From assembly GCA_016707785.1 (NCBI GenBank), contig JADJGZ010000014.1, positions 62,001 through 126,000 of the forward strand: a stretch of 64,000 bases of DNA, in the 5' to 3' direction. Below the pieces are notes generated by a model. That model saw nothing but the letters and a program-made list of their open reading frames with translations. It had not been told where the DNA came from and ran no database searches. Below are positions 20,401 to 28,207 of this stretch, piece by piece. Position 1 is the first letter of the stretch; every line of letters starts with the position of its first letter. The position numbers and the translations under genes are program-made. The DNA is from Bacteroidales bacterium (GTDB lineage Bacteria > Bacteroidota > Bacteroidia > Bacteroidales > UBA4417).

Positions 20401-21066
20401 GTTAGAGAAGTCTATGCCAACAGTAATTTCGATGCATGTACCGCTTATACCTACGGCGAAACTGAGGATTATAATGTTAATATCCTTAGTCTTGATAAAA
20501 ATCTGAACCTTGCTTTATTCCTCGAAGGACTTTTCAATGGTGCCAGTATGAACAAGGCCCAGAATGGTTCTGGAAACCAATTCCCGGGTAACGTCGCAGA
20601 TCAGATTACCATAGAATTGCGTAATTCCATTGCCCCTTATACTCTTGCAGGCGGACCTTACACAATGAACGTTAATACTGATGGTACAGCTGCTATTACC
20701 ATTCCTGCTGCTCTGGGATCAACCTATTTTATTGTAGTTAAACATAGGAACAGTCTGGAAACCTGGAATGCAACACCGATATCTTTTGGTGGGACTAGTA
20801 TTAGTTATAATTTCAATAGCTCTGCAGGTCAGGCTTATGGTAATAATCTTAAACTTGTATCAGGACAGTATGTGATTTACTCTGGTGACGTCAATCAGGA
20901 TGGTTTGATTGACTCTGATGACCTGATTCCAACAGATAACCATGCAAAGGATTTCCTTACCGGTTATTTATCTACCGATTTAAATGGCGATGGTTTTGTA
21001 AATGAAACAGATTTGCAGCTCATTGATTCAAATGGCGCTCTCTTCGTGGCAAAAATCACCCCATAA
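17428..21066 (+). CDS. Secreted sialidase-like/BNR protein with PKD, CUB-like, GEVED and dockerin-like C-terminus
   Basis: Signal peptide MRRVTLLLGMLISLTLALPLYAQ. Residues ~90-496 form a sialidase-fold-like propeller with Asp-box motifs ('STDNGATW', 'SLDGGLTF', 'SADGGNTW', 'SLDAGNTW'); it resembles the N-terminal region of the T9SS protein at 40880. Two PKD domains follow (~498-660), a CUB-like domain (~663-780, 'GYDYLRIYNG'), a PKD (~788-873), a GEVED domain (~875-1021) and the shared C-terminal module (~1022-1212). The calcium loops are DVNQDGLIDSDD and DLNGDGFVNETD; the protein ends in ITP. From CUB to the end it is closely similar to the 9590 protein, so the two differ mainly in their N-terminal binding or catalytic unit. 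The real substrate, if any, cannot be read from the sequence. Confidence 0.92.
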   Translation: MRRVTLLLGMLISLTLALPLYAQNTSKVGGNADVIDYRIDNMGYWMKLAEKGLVPYNPFISIPAANFKGSGIQTRDFITDSPDVPVTTVTSTQSENSVFIDPDDNTFLINSNNSTDWSGGSASSVLGADYLKTNDAGATYTGSINGAGGSNSGDPTTAINRAGRQFVNFIDDPGGQGVAYTDNGSTWSTATIGPNPGSLADKNHMWIDNSLSSPYIGNLYCVWTDFGGSYNYEVVFSRSTDNGATWSTRVPISGTISTFDHGVNVQTGPNGEVYACWATYPSSGLTENGIGFAKSLDGGLTFSTPVKALSTVRGIREDGVSKNMRVNSFPVMAVDVSGGPNNGNLYIVWSNIGVPGTNTGTNISVYMIRSADGGNTWSTPVRVNQGTYTEGKESYCPWISCDSETGNLSVVFYDDRNTASTDCEAWTAISLDAGNTWQDFRVSDVSFTPVPIPGLASSYMGDYLGITSKGGRVYPCWTDNRGGIYRTYVSPFVIGLNASFNATASNVCTGSSVTFTSNSSGPPTGWQWTFEGGSPSSYTGETPPPIVYNTAGTYDVTLVVSDGSETDTEVRTDFITVAGVFAGFTASTTSVVVTNSVTFTDNSQCTPTAWNWSFPGGSPSSFSGQNPPAIVYNTLGTYDVILTVTKGSNTDVETKVGYINVIPPEFPMANGSVTTCTGNFYDAGGASSDYSNGQNLTETFYPSTPGGMVRMTFNSFSTESGYDYLRIYNGTNTSATLLGTYNGTTGPGTVTASNAAGALTFNFTSDVSVVSSGWSAAISCFMNTDPPVAAFTASTVSTTPGTTVTLTDQSVNAPTTWSWSISPASFTYTGGTTANSQNPQVQFTAIGTYSVTLTVTNANGSDSEIKTNYISVTAATYCIPTFTSGTGYGDYITLVQLGTINNATGASASPYYTYYSSLSTDLLPNTAYTITLSPGTYGSGNYIAVWIDFNQNATFEETEKLGTVLIGATPATGTISFTVPGGATPGVTRMRVREVYANSNFDACTAYTYGETEDYNVNILSLDKNLNLALFLEGLFNGASMNKAQNGSGNQFPGNVADQITIELRNSIAPYTLAGGPYTMNVNTDGTAAITIPAALGSTYFIVVKHRNSLETWNATPISFGGTSISYNFNSSAGQAYGNNLKLVSGQYVIYSGDVNQDGLIDSDDLIPTDNHAKDFLTGYLSTDLNGDGFVNETDLQLIDSNGALFVAKITP

Positions 21067-21087
21067 TCCAACTAATTCCAAAATGAT

Positions 21088-21124
21088 GAGGCTGTTTCAA
21101 AAGGAGACAGCCTCTTTTTTTTGT
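21088..21124 (+). terminator. Rho-independent terminator closing the five-gene + strand block
   Basis: GAGGCTGT, 11-nt loop, ACAGCCTC, followed directly by about ten T. It lies 21 nt after the stop at 21066. Confidence 0.9.
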
Positions 21125-21642
21125 TTTTTAGTCTTTATGCAGAAACCAGACTAAAAACTTCGGTTCCAGGATCAACCTTCAGATTCAAGCTTTCAATCCC
21201 CACCTTGAAGGTTGATTTTTTAAGTCTAATCTCTTGTTGGGTCAGTTCCCCGCCCCATGGGGGGAATATAAATAATTTCCTTCATACCTCGCTGCTCTGT
21301 GGCGCGGTCATTCATTTTTTAAAAAACATCCTGTAACCCCAGCCTTTAGGCTGGGGTTTAACTAAGTCGTCCTTACGAGGCCTTTAGGCCTGACCTATGG
21401 GATTGCGATAAAATAAATATCTAATATTTCGACAAAATGCATACAACTGAATATGTAAGTTTCTTCCCTTTGTTAAATCATGAAGAGTGTAAATAATCCT
21501 TTGTGTTGCTTCGTGCCTTCGTGGCTTAGTGTCTGGAAAATCTGATACTTAGACTTAAACTCACTAGGGATCAAAAGGTAGGAACAGCACAGCTGTGATT
21601 TTTGATAAGCTAATATGCTGATAATTAAAGTCATTTTAAATT
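21125..21642. other. Non-coding spacer with a palindrome
   Basis: About 520 bp without a convincing gene. It contains a perfect hairpin (21335-21358: AACCCCAGCCT, loop TT, AGGCTGGGGTT) and a second small palindrome (AGGCCTTTAGGCCT near 21379). A 71-codon open frame at 21121-21336 begins within the terminator T-run and shows no protein-like features. Confidence 0.6.
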
Positions 21643-22062
21643 ATGAAACCCATTTCTCGATTATTGTTAGTTATTTTTTTGAGTGCTTTGATTTTTGCCT
21701 GTGATCGTCCTGATTGCACAAATGTCAACCCTGTTTTTGATCAATACTTACCCGGTGAGAAGCTTTACAATGATGAGCTGGCTTCTCAACTCACCAGAAT
21801 AGACCAGGATAAATTAAGCTATTGGTTCAAAGAGTATCGGGTTGTAAATCAACAGGAAGAGTTATGTTTTTATGTTCAGGGTGACGGTTTATGCGCCGAA
21901 ATAGTTATGAAAGTAACAGATTGGACTCAGTTGGAAGATCTAAGGAAAGCAAAAGGCAAAACTTACAGTGGAGCTGAGTTTGTAAAACTCCGGTATGAAG
22001 TTTTAAGAGATACATTAACAACAGAGTTTATCTTTAAACGATTTGCTAGGATTATTGATTGA
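21643..22062 (+). CDS. Small lipoprotein of unknown function
   Basis: 139 residues. The N-terminus is a lipoprotein signal: positive start (MKPISR), hydrophobic core, then the lipobox L-I-F-A-C (Cys ~20). The mature part has further cysteines (in DRPDCTN, EELCFY and DGLCAEI) and a mixed alpha/beta character, without a family that I recognise. It stands alone between a terminator and a repeat field, so context says nothing about function. Start choice: ATG at 21643 fits the signal sequence, and an AT-rich leader (TCATTTTAAATT) precedes it. Likely membrane-anchored and periplasm-facing. Confidence 0.8.
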   Translation: MKPISRLLLVIFLSALIFACDRPDCTNVNPVFDQYLPGEKLYNDELASQLTRIDQDKLSYWFKEYRVVNQQEELCFYVQGDGLCAEIVMKVTDWTQLEDLRKAKGKTYSGAEFVKLRYEVLRDTLTTEFIFKRFARIID

Positions 22063-22106
22063 TTCAGCGTAATACTGCTGCCCCCGGAAGGGGAGCCTTT
22101 GGCTGG

Positions 22107-22330
22107 GAGATGAGGAGATGGGGAGATTTGGGGATAAAGAGATGAGGAGATGAGGAGATGAGGAGAAGAGGAGATGAGGAGATGAGGAGATTAAGAGATG
22201 GGGAGGGAAGATGAGGAGATGGAGAGAGGAGAGAGGAGATGGGGAGATGGGAGATTGGGGATAGAGATGAGAAGATGAGGAGAAGAGGAGATGAGAAGAT
22301 GAGAAGATGTGGGGATGAGGAGATGATAGA
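22107..22330. repeat. GATGAGGA-type satellite
   Basis: Imperfect repeats of an 8-nt G/A unit (GATGAGGA with GATGGGGA, GAAGAGGA variants) over about 220 bp. It is preceded by a copy of the two-hairpin repeat at 22082-22105. A similar satellite lies at 39935-40050. Confidence 0.85.
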
Positions 22331-22359
22331 TACGAATTTTTTGGCTTAGAGTGTCTAGA

Positions 22360-23180
22360 TTGGCAAAAAAGGTGTCCCCCTTTTTCTAAAAGGGGGTGTC
22401 CGCCTTAGCGGACGGGGGATTTTGGCCCAGCCTCACAAAATAAAATTCTTAAGAAATGATTTGACTCAAACACACTTTATTGAACAAACACGAAGTCTTG
22501 GAATGAGTTAGTTCCAGATTGGCAATAAAGTATGTCCCCCTTTTTCTAAAAGGGGGTGTCCGCCTTAGCGGACGGGGGATTTTGGCCCCACAGCACAAAA
22601 TAAAATTCTTAAGAAATGATTTGACTCAAACACACTTTATTGAACAAACACGAAGTCTTGGAATGAGTTAGTTCCAGGTTGGTAAAAAAGGTGTCCCCCT
22701 TTTTTCTAAGGGGGTGTCCGCCTTAGCGGACGGGGATTTGGCCACAGCACCAAATAAAATTCTTAAGAAATGATTTCACTCAAACACACTTTATTGAACA
22801 TACACGAAGGCTTGGAATGAGTTAGTTCCAGATTGGCAATAAAGGTGTCCCCCTTTTTTCTAAAAGGGGGTGTCCGCCTTAGCGGGGGGGACGGGGATTT
22901 TGGCCCCACAGCACAAAATAAAATTCTTAAGAAATGATTTGACTCAAACACACTTTATTGAACATATCGAAGGCTTGGAATGAGTTAGTTCCAGATTGGC
23001 AATAAAGTATGTCCCCCTTTTTCTAAAAGGGGGTGTCCGCCTGGGACGGGGATTTTGGCCCACAGCACAAATAAAATTCTTAAGAAATGGGTTGACTCAA
23101 ACACACTTTATTGAACAAACACGAAGTCTTGGAATGAGTTGGTTCCAGATTCGCAATAAAGTATGCCCCCCTTTCAAAAG
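22360..23180. repeat. Tandem array of a ~155-163-bp unit, five copies plus a partial sixth
   Basis: Each unit starts with a hairpin (CCCCCTTTTTCTAAAAGGGGG), then GTCCGCCTTAGCGGAC (second hairpin), GGGGATTTTGGCC, CACAAAATAAAATTCTTAAG, an ACACACTTTATTGAACA segment and GGAATGAGTTAGTTCCAG (third hairpin). Units begin near 22370, 22530, 22691, 22845, 23009, with a truncated one at 23163. Copies differ mainly in homopolymer lengths. Open frames inside it are by-products of the repeat. Confidence 0.85.
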
Positions 23181-23214
23181 AGGGACATTCTCAAACACTC
23201 CCACAAATTCTCAA

Positions 23215-23400
23215 ATTAGTATCCGACATTCGAAGCCAAAGGCTCCCCTTCGGGGCATCTAACATCCGCAATCCGACATCCGACAGCTGCAATCTGCAAT
23301 CCGCAATCCGACATTCAACATCTACACTAGAGTTCCGACATCCGACATCCGACATCCAACATTCGACATCCGACATCCGACATTAGACATTCGACATAAA
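23215..23400. repeat. ATCCGAC-type satellite with an embedded two-hairpin repeat
   Basis: Degenerate repeats of ATCCGACATT/ATCCGAC run to the terminator at 23398. At ~23235-23258 the reverse complement of the two-hairpin repeat (AGCCAAAGGCT then CCCCTTCGGGG) is embedded. A complementary satellite (GGATGTCGGAT) occurs at 40085-40262. Confidence 0.75.
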
Positions 23401-23440
23401 AAAACGCTGTGCCGGACGAATCCAACACAGCGTTTTTTTT
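23398..23440 (-). terminator. Terminator of the small membrane-protein gene
   Basis: AACGCTGTG and CACAGCGTT pair around a 14-nt loop. Flanking A-run on the left and T-run on the right make it potentially bidirectional. On the minus strand it lies 16 nt after the stop at 23456. Confidence 0.85.
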
Positions 23441-23455
23441 GATAGAAAGAATGTA

Positions 23456-23677
23456 CTATTCTTCTTTCTTGGCAAAGTTGTAACGGCTGATAGCGTAAGC
23501 CAGACCGAAAGCAACCAGGATGCCTGCACCGCCACCGATTGGAGCAGAAGGGCCGCCGGTTGGAGGTCCACCACCTGGATCGCCACCTTCACCTGGATCG
23601 GGCTGAGCCATTAGGCTGGAAAGTCCGACAAATGCCATTAAAAGAACGGTTAGATATAATTTTTTCATCTTTTTCAT
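23456..23677 (-). CDS. Small secreted/membrane protein with Gly-Pro-rich segment and C-terminal TM, PID-CTERM-like
   Basis: 73 residues: signal peptide MKKMKKLYLTVLLMAFVGLSSLMAQ, then a low-complexity PDPGEGGDPGGGPPTGGP linker, then APIGGG, one hydrophobic segment (AGILVAFGLAYAI) and a short charged tail (SRYNFAKKEE). A 'P-I-x-GG + TM + basic/charged tail' architecture is common in Bacteroidota and resembles small proteins annotated as carrying a PID-CTERM sorting domain; this assignment is from memory of the pattern, not a search. It follows the large T9SS adhesin gene (63 nt upstream on the same strand) and has its own AACCC-type leader. Function unknown; it may be a very short surface or inner-membrane peptide. 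Confidence 0.8.
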   Translation of the reverse strand: MKKMKKLYLTVLLMAFVGLSSLMAQPDPGEGGDPGGGPPTGGPSAPIGGGAGILVAFGLAYAISRYNFAKKEE

Positions 23678-23680
23678 AGA

Positions 23681-23695
23681 CTTGGGTTTTTTAGG
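23681..23695 (-). promoter_or_regulatory. CCTAAAAAACCCAAG leader motif
   Basis: On the minus strand CCTAAAAAACCCAAG ends 3 nt before the ATG at 23677. It is a variant of the AACCAAAACCCAA leader. Confidence 0.5.
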
Positions 23696-23699
23696 TTAA

Positions 23700-23728
23700 T
23701 TATTAGCCCCGTGGCAAGAGCCACGGGA
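23700..23728 (-). terminator. Hairpin after the T9SS adhesin gene
   Basis: CCCGTGGC, loop AAGA, GCCACGGG (23708-23727) with a weak T/A-rich tail on the minus strand. It lies 12 nt after the stop at 23740 and before the small-protein gene. Confidence 0.65.
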
Positions 23729-23739
23729 CTGTAATTTTA

Positions 23740-26562
23740 TTAGCGAATGAATACCTTTTGGTTTACTGAACCATTAGCGGTAACTACCTTCACCATGTAA
23801 TTTGCGGTTGGAGCCTTAACCGGAATAATGGTCTTGGCATCGCTGCTCATTGAGGTGTGGATAAGTTCGCGACCGGTTACATCGTAAATCCAAACTTCGC
23901 CTGCAAGCTGTGTGTTGTTATTGATAACAACTGACTTGTCAAGACTGTATACAGAGATACCAGTGGTGTTGAGGTCACCCATACCATTGGCATTCTTGAA
24001 ATGCAGTTTGAAGCGGTTTTCGCTATCACCATTAACATAGCTGAAGCTATAGTTGGCATTCTGACGGAGATCCTGAACCTTGTTCAGTTTAAGGTCTTCG
24101 AGAAGAACTGGAGTGAATCCGTCAAAGCTTTCGATACCTGAAGCGGTGAATGTGTATTCGCCATCAGCATTTGCTTTGAATCCAAGGTCTACTACTTCAT
24201 TTCCTTCAAGTGGGAATGAGTTCAACCACAGACGGTCACCATTAACAACGCTGAATAATGAAGCATCGCTGTCAAGTTTCTTACCATCAAAGTTGTCGAA
24301 GTTTGCTGTAGCAGCGTTTTCGAAATGGATAACGGTTTCATCATTGAGTGAATTACCGGCAACGTTAACTCTCAGTACATTAGCAAGGCTTCCTTTGAAG
24401 AAAGGAGCTGTGCTGTGAACGCGGGTTGCTGCTGGCATATCAATAGATGCACTTGCACCTGTTGCAGTTACAAAGAAACCATTTTCAGCAGGAATAATAC
24501 CTGTGAATCCGAATGTTCCGATACCTGTTGATGAGCTGTAATACCTGTAACCAGCTGTTGGAGCTCCAAGAATATTGAAACCATCCCATACGGCAACAGA
24601 AGCACTAACATTATTCAGAACAACACCGTCCCAATCAATAGCACTGGTATATGGGTTACCTAAGAGGTTCCATCCACCATTAGCTGTTGATAATGCACCG
24701 GCAAATACAGGAGGAGTATTGAGAGCTCCTACGAAGTTTGCAGTTACAGTTGGGGTTGTGGTACTAACGTTGTAACCCTTACCTACTACGAAAGGATCTG
24801 TGAGGTATCTGAATACCCATGTGCCTGAAAGAGCAACATATTCACGAGCCCATACTGTGAGTGAATTTGAGAATACACCACCGATAGTAGCACCTGAAAC
24901 AGGAGTTGAAACGAAATGAGCCTTAGTGTTGGTAATATTACGTTTTACCAATACTGAACTGGCTGTGAGGAATTCTGAACCGATGAAAGAACCACCATCA
25001 TTGATAGTGAAGCTAGCACAAGCTGCAGGAGCTGTCAGGGTAGGATAGGTTGTTAAACCACCTGGGATAAGAACTGTTGTTGTGGCTGCAGGAACTACTG
25101 CACCAACTTCAGTTGTCCAGTTTCCACCTTCGAACCAATCTTCGTTAACAGAACCATTCCATGTTGCAGCAACAGGAACAAGAACAACGATTTCTTCAAC
25201 AAAGATATCTAAAGTAACTGAACCACTGATACCACAATCATTCTGTCCGAATACGCTGAGAGTTCCACTGGTAGCACCAACTGCGAAATCAATAGTTACA
25301 GATGCTGATCCATTACCATTGATAACATAACCAGTACCGGAATAAGACCAATAAGCAGCAGTAGCGTTAGGAATAACAACGGAGTAAGCTACGCCGCTGG
25401 TTCCTTCTGTAACTGTAGCAAGGCCGGAAATAGCACCTGCTGGTCCTGGAAGAGGATTCTCGGTGATAACTGCACTACCGATCATATTGGTAGTATAGGT
25501 ACCATTTGAACCAGTTGCAGTATAAGTACCTGCAAGCTGACTTCCGAATGAAACAGCTGCACCGGTTCCGGCAACAGTTGCTCCACCAGGAGTAAGGGTA
25601 TAAGTAACACCTACTTCTGAACCGCTAAGTCCAACAGGTAAGCCACCGGTACCTTCGCAGTATGCACCACCACCTGTTACGTTGAAAGCAGCAGGAGGAA
25701 GAATAACAGCTGTAACAGTAATTGTAACAGTGTTTGACATTGCAGTAGCTGCAGTAACACAACCCAAAGAGCTGGTCATTACAACATATACATCATCACC
25801 ATCAACTGGAACAAAGGAGAATGAACCTGAATTGATTCCGGCTGTGCCTCCATTTACATACCACTGGTATGAAGGAGTTCCACCATTTACTGGAGTTGCA
25901 GTGAAGTTAACGGTTGTACCGGCAACTACAGTTGTGAAATCAGCAACAATAGAAACAGCAGGAGTTACACTTGGAGTAATGGTAAGGTGAAGGATATTGG
26001 TAACACAACCAACAACAACGGTATAATCACCACTTGTAGTGTAGGTTACATTATTGATTCCCCATGTGTATGAATCACAAGCGCTTTCAGTAACTTCAAC
26101 TGTGGTGCTTGGAGTAATGGTGAGGTGAAGGATATTTGTAACAGAACAAACACCAACAGTATAATCACCACTTGTAGTGTAGGTTACATTATTGATTCCC
26201 CATGTGTATGAATCACAAGCGCTAGCAGTAACTTCAACTGTGGTGCTTGGAGTAATGGTGAGGTGAAGGATATTGGTAACACAACCAACAACAACGGTAT
26301 AATCACCACTTGTAGTGTAGGTTACATTATTGATTCCCCATGTGTATGAATCACAAGCGCTTTCAGTAACTTCAACTGTGGTGCTTGGAGTAATGGTGAG
26401 GTGAAGGATATTGGTTACACAACCAACAACAACGGTATAATCACCACTTGTAGTGTAAGTTAAACCGCTGATTCCCCATGTGTATGAATCACAAGCACTT
26501 TCAGTAACTTCAACTGTGGTGCTTGGAGTAATGGTGAGGTGAAGGATATTGGTAACACACAA
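23740..26562 (-). CDS. T9SS-sorted adhesin-like protein, C-terminal part (after a 2-nt frameshift)
   Basis: This frame continues the 26460-28087 part after an extra AC dinucleotide. It begins inside a 46-residue repeat array (pattern ESACDSYTWG, YTTSGDYTV, GCVTNILHLTI; four copies here and one in the upstream frame). An Ig/PKD-like domain (YQWYVNGG) and a second copy of a 'GGGAYCEGTGGLPVGLSGS' module follow, then the 'ATWNGSVNEDWFEGGNWT' region and long beta-rich segments often found just before T9SS sorting domains. The final ~75 residues are a T9SS type A signal: GxVWIYDVTGREL, a central strand segment and NQKVFIR at the end. The product should therefore be exported by the type IX system and anchored or released at the surface. 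The apparent start at 26562 is only the first in-frame start codon after the shift. Confidence 0.85.
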   Translation of the reverse strand: MCVTNILHLTITPSTTVEVTESACDSYTWGISGLTYTTSGDYTVVVGCVTNILHLTITPSTTVEVTESACDSYTWGINNVTYTTSGDYTVVVGCVTNILHLTITPSTTVEVTASACDSYTWGINNVTYTTSGDYTVGVCSVTNILHLTITPSTTVEVTESACDSYTWGINNVTYTTSGDYTVVVGCVTNILHLTITPSVTPAVSIVADFTTVVAGTTVNFTATPVNGGTPSYQWYVNGGTAGINSGSFSFVPVDGDDVYVVMTSSLGCVTAATAMSNTVTITVTAVILPPAAFNVTGGGAYCEGTGGLPVGLSGSEVGVTYTLTPGGATVAGTGAAVSFGSQLAGTYTATGSNGTYTTNMIGSAVITENPLPGPAGAISGLATVTEGTSGVAYSVVIPNATAAYWSYSGTGYVINGNGSASVTIDFAVGATSGTLSVFGQNDCGISGSVTLDIFVEEIVVLVPVAATWNGSVNEDWFEGGNWTTEVGAVVPAATTTVLIPGGLTTYPTLTAPAACASFTINDGGSFIGSEFLTASSVLVKRNITNTKAHFVSTPVSGATIGGVFSNSLTVWAREYVALSGTWVFRYLTDPFVVGKGYNVSTTTPTVTANFVGALNTPPVFAGALSTANGGWNLLGNPYTSAIDWDGVVLNNVSASVAVWDGFNILGAPTAGYRYYSSSTGIGTFGFTGIIPAENGFFVTATGASASIDMPAATRVHSTAPFFKGSLANVLRVNVAGNSLNDETVIHFENAATANFDNFDGKKLDSDASLFSVVNGDRLWLNSFPLEGNEVVDLGFKANADGEYTFTASGIESFDGFTPVLLEDLKLNKVQDLRQNANYSFSYVNGDSENRFKLHFKNANGMGDLNTTGISVYSLDKSVVINNNTQLAGEVWIYDVTGRELIHTSMSSDAKTIIPVKAPTANYMVKVVTANGSVNQKVFIR

Positions 26563-26665
26563 CCAACAACAACGGTATAATCACCACTTGTAGTGTAAGT
26601 TAAACCGCTGATTCCCCATGTGTATGTATCACAAGCGCTTTCAGTAACTTCAACTGTGGTGCTTA
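25977..26665 (-). repeat. Tandem 138-bp coding repeats (five copies)
   Basis: Each unit encodes 46 residues with the core ACDSYTWG, YTTSGDYTV and TNILHLTITPS. Copies are almost identical. The array contains the AC insertion at 26554-26560 that breaks the frame. Confidence 0.9.
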
Positions 26666-28087
26666 AAGTTTCTGTAATTACAGCACTTCCGGTCATGGCA
26701 GTTGTGCCACCGGCATTGGTTCCGGAAACAGTATAGGTTCCAGCTAACTGATTACCAAAAGTAATAGCATCACCGGTACCGGCTACAGTTGCTCCACCAG
26801 GAGTAAGAGTATAAGTAACACCTAATTCAGAACCTACAAGGCCTACTGGTAAACCAGTACCACCGGAACAGTATGATCCGCCACCGGTTACAGCAAATGC
26901 AAGAGGAGCTGGAGTAACAACACCAACGGTCATAGTAACAACGTTTGATGTTGAAGTGGAAGTTTCAGGAGTAACGCATGTTTCTGAAGTGATCATCTCA
27001 CAATAAACCTGGTCTCCATCAACTGGTGTATATACAAAGAATGGATCTAATCCATCAGCTGCATAAGCGCCATTTACATACCATAAGAAGTAAGGGTCAG
27101 TACCACCTGAAGTAGGAGTTGCAGTGAATGTAACTGATGTTCCTGGAGGAACTGTTGTGCCTGGAGTAGCAGCTAAAGCTACTGATGCAACAGCGGGAGC
27201 AATAGAAGTCAATGTAACTGTATTGGCCATATTTACAAGGCCGGCACAAGAAGGACTCTTTACTTCAACTAAAGCACCTGTAACCAATGCTCCAAAACTT
27301 TCCGGATTACCTGAACCAAAAACAACGCCTGCTGCACCAGCAACCGGAGTTCCATCAACATACAGATAATAGGTATAACCAGCCTGGGTAGCATCCAATG
27401 AAATGGTTGCACCTGCGCCTGGGAGTAAACAGATTTCGGTATTGTCAGCTGAAACAGCCTGAGCGGAAGGAGCTGGGAATGAACCAGTAAATACAGGATT
27501 CACTGTTCCAACTAAAGTGTGTGAAGCCTGAACTGTGATATCAGTATTTACACCTGGGGAAGCTCCTACATAAGCAAACATCTTGGTAGGATAACCTGTA
27601 GCAAGTGTAAAATTCCAGGTATGGGCTGGATTAGTACCTACCTCGAAAGGTAAGGAACAAGCAACACGGATCCTGGCAAGCCTGTTTCCAGTAGTATTGG
27701 AAATCACGGTAGCACCTGCCCATCCCGGAGGAGCCACTGGAGTAACCTGGATACAGTTTTTAGTTGCATCATAACCAAATTTATCTGGTCCTGGACGCTG
27801 AGCTGCATTCAGTGTTGAACTGCTTCCTGGAACAGGAGATACATTAATTACACCACCAGCTGGAATGATTGCAGGATTTACAAGAATACCTAACTGGAAT
27901 TGTGCTAACCTTAGTACAGTTGTAGCTGTTCGAGTAAGAACAACATCAAACTCATAGACATTACACGATACCTGTGTAGCATTGGTAATTTTACAAGTGT
28001 AGGTCGGGTTTGAGCAAAGGATCCCATGCTCAATAGTAGCAGAATAGCCCCGAAAATCCACACAAAGAAGTGTTGTTGTTTTTTCAT
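26460..28087 (-). CDS. T9SS-sorted adhesin-like protein, N-terminal part with signal peptide (two frameshifts)
   Basis: The ATG at 28087 encodes a good signal peptide (MKKQQHFFVWIFGAILLLL then SMGSFAQ) and is preceded by the AACAAAAACCCAAAC leader. After it the sequence runs out of frame. Adding one C to the run at 28006-28008 restores '...FAQTPTYTCKITN', matching 'ADTPTYSCEIRN' of the gene at 28208. The open frame itself starts near 28061 and ends at 26460. Residues ~27-190 form a domain shared with the 28208 protein (YEFDVVLTRT, LGILVN, 'GATVISNTTGNRLARIRV'), followed by a second beta domain, an Ig-like repeat (GTSVTFTATP), a 'GGGSYCSGGTGLPVGL' module and the first 46-residue repeat. It then shifts frame again at 26554-26560. 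Joined across both shifts the protein would be about 1,450 residues. Whether the shifts are natural or sequencing errors cannot be decided here. Confidence 0.8.
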
Positions 28088-28092
28088 GATTG

Positions 28093-28107
28093 TTTGGGTT
28101 TTTGTTT
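28093..28107 (-). promoter_or_regulatory. AAACAAAAACCCAAA leader motif
   Basis: On the minus strand AAACAAAAACCCAAA ends 5 nt before the ATG at 28087. It supports 28087 as the true start despite the frameshift that follows. Confidence 0.55.
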
Positions 28108-28207
28108 ATAAAATGTTGATTGGTCTTACTTTTTTTTCTTTTCCAATAGTTTTTTCTTTTGTCATGAATGGGTTTTAAGGTTAGTATTTGGGTTTATTGA
28201 TTGCTAT

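Noticed and set aside
21121..21336. 71-codon open frame after the terminator
   Set aside because: It begins in the terminator T-run and has random composition without a plausible start region.
22360..23180. CRISPR array
   Set aside because: Units are ~160 bp and nearly identical throughout; there are no short repeats alternating with unique spacers and no cas genes.
22763..23262. Open frames (62 and 88 codons) on both strands inside the 160-bp tandem array
   Set aside because: They consist of the non-coding repeat read through, contain hairpins, and have no signal, domain or leader.
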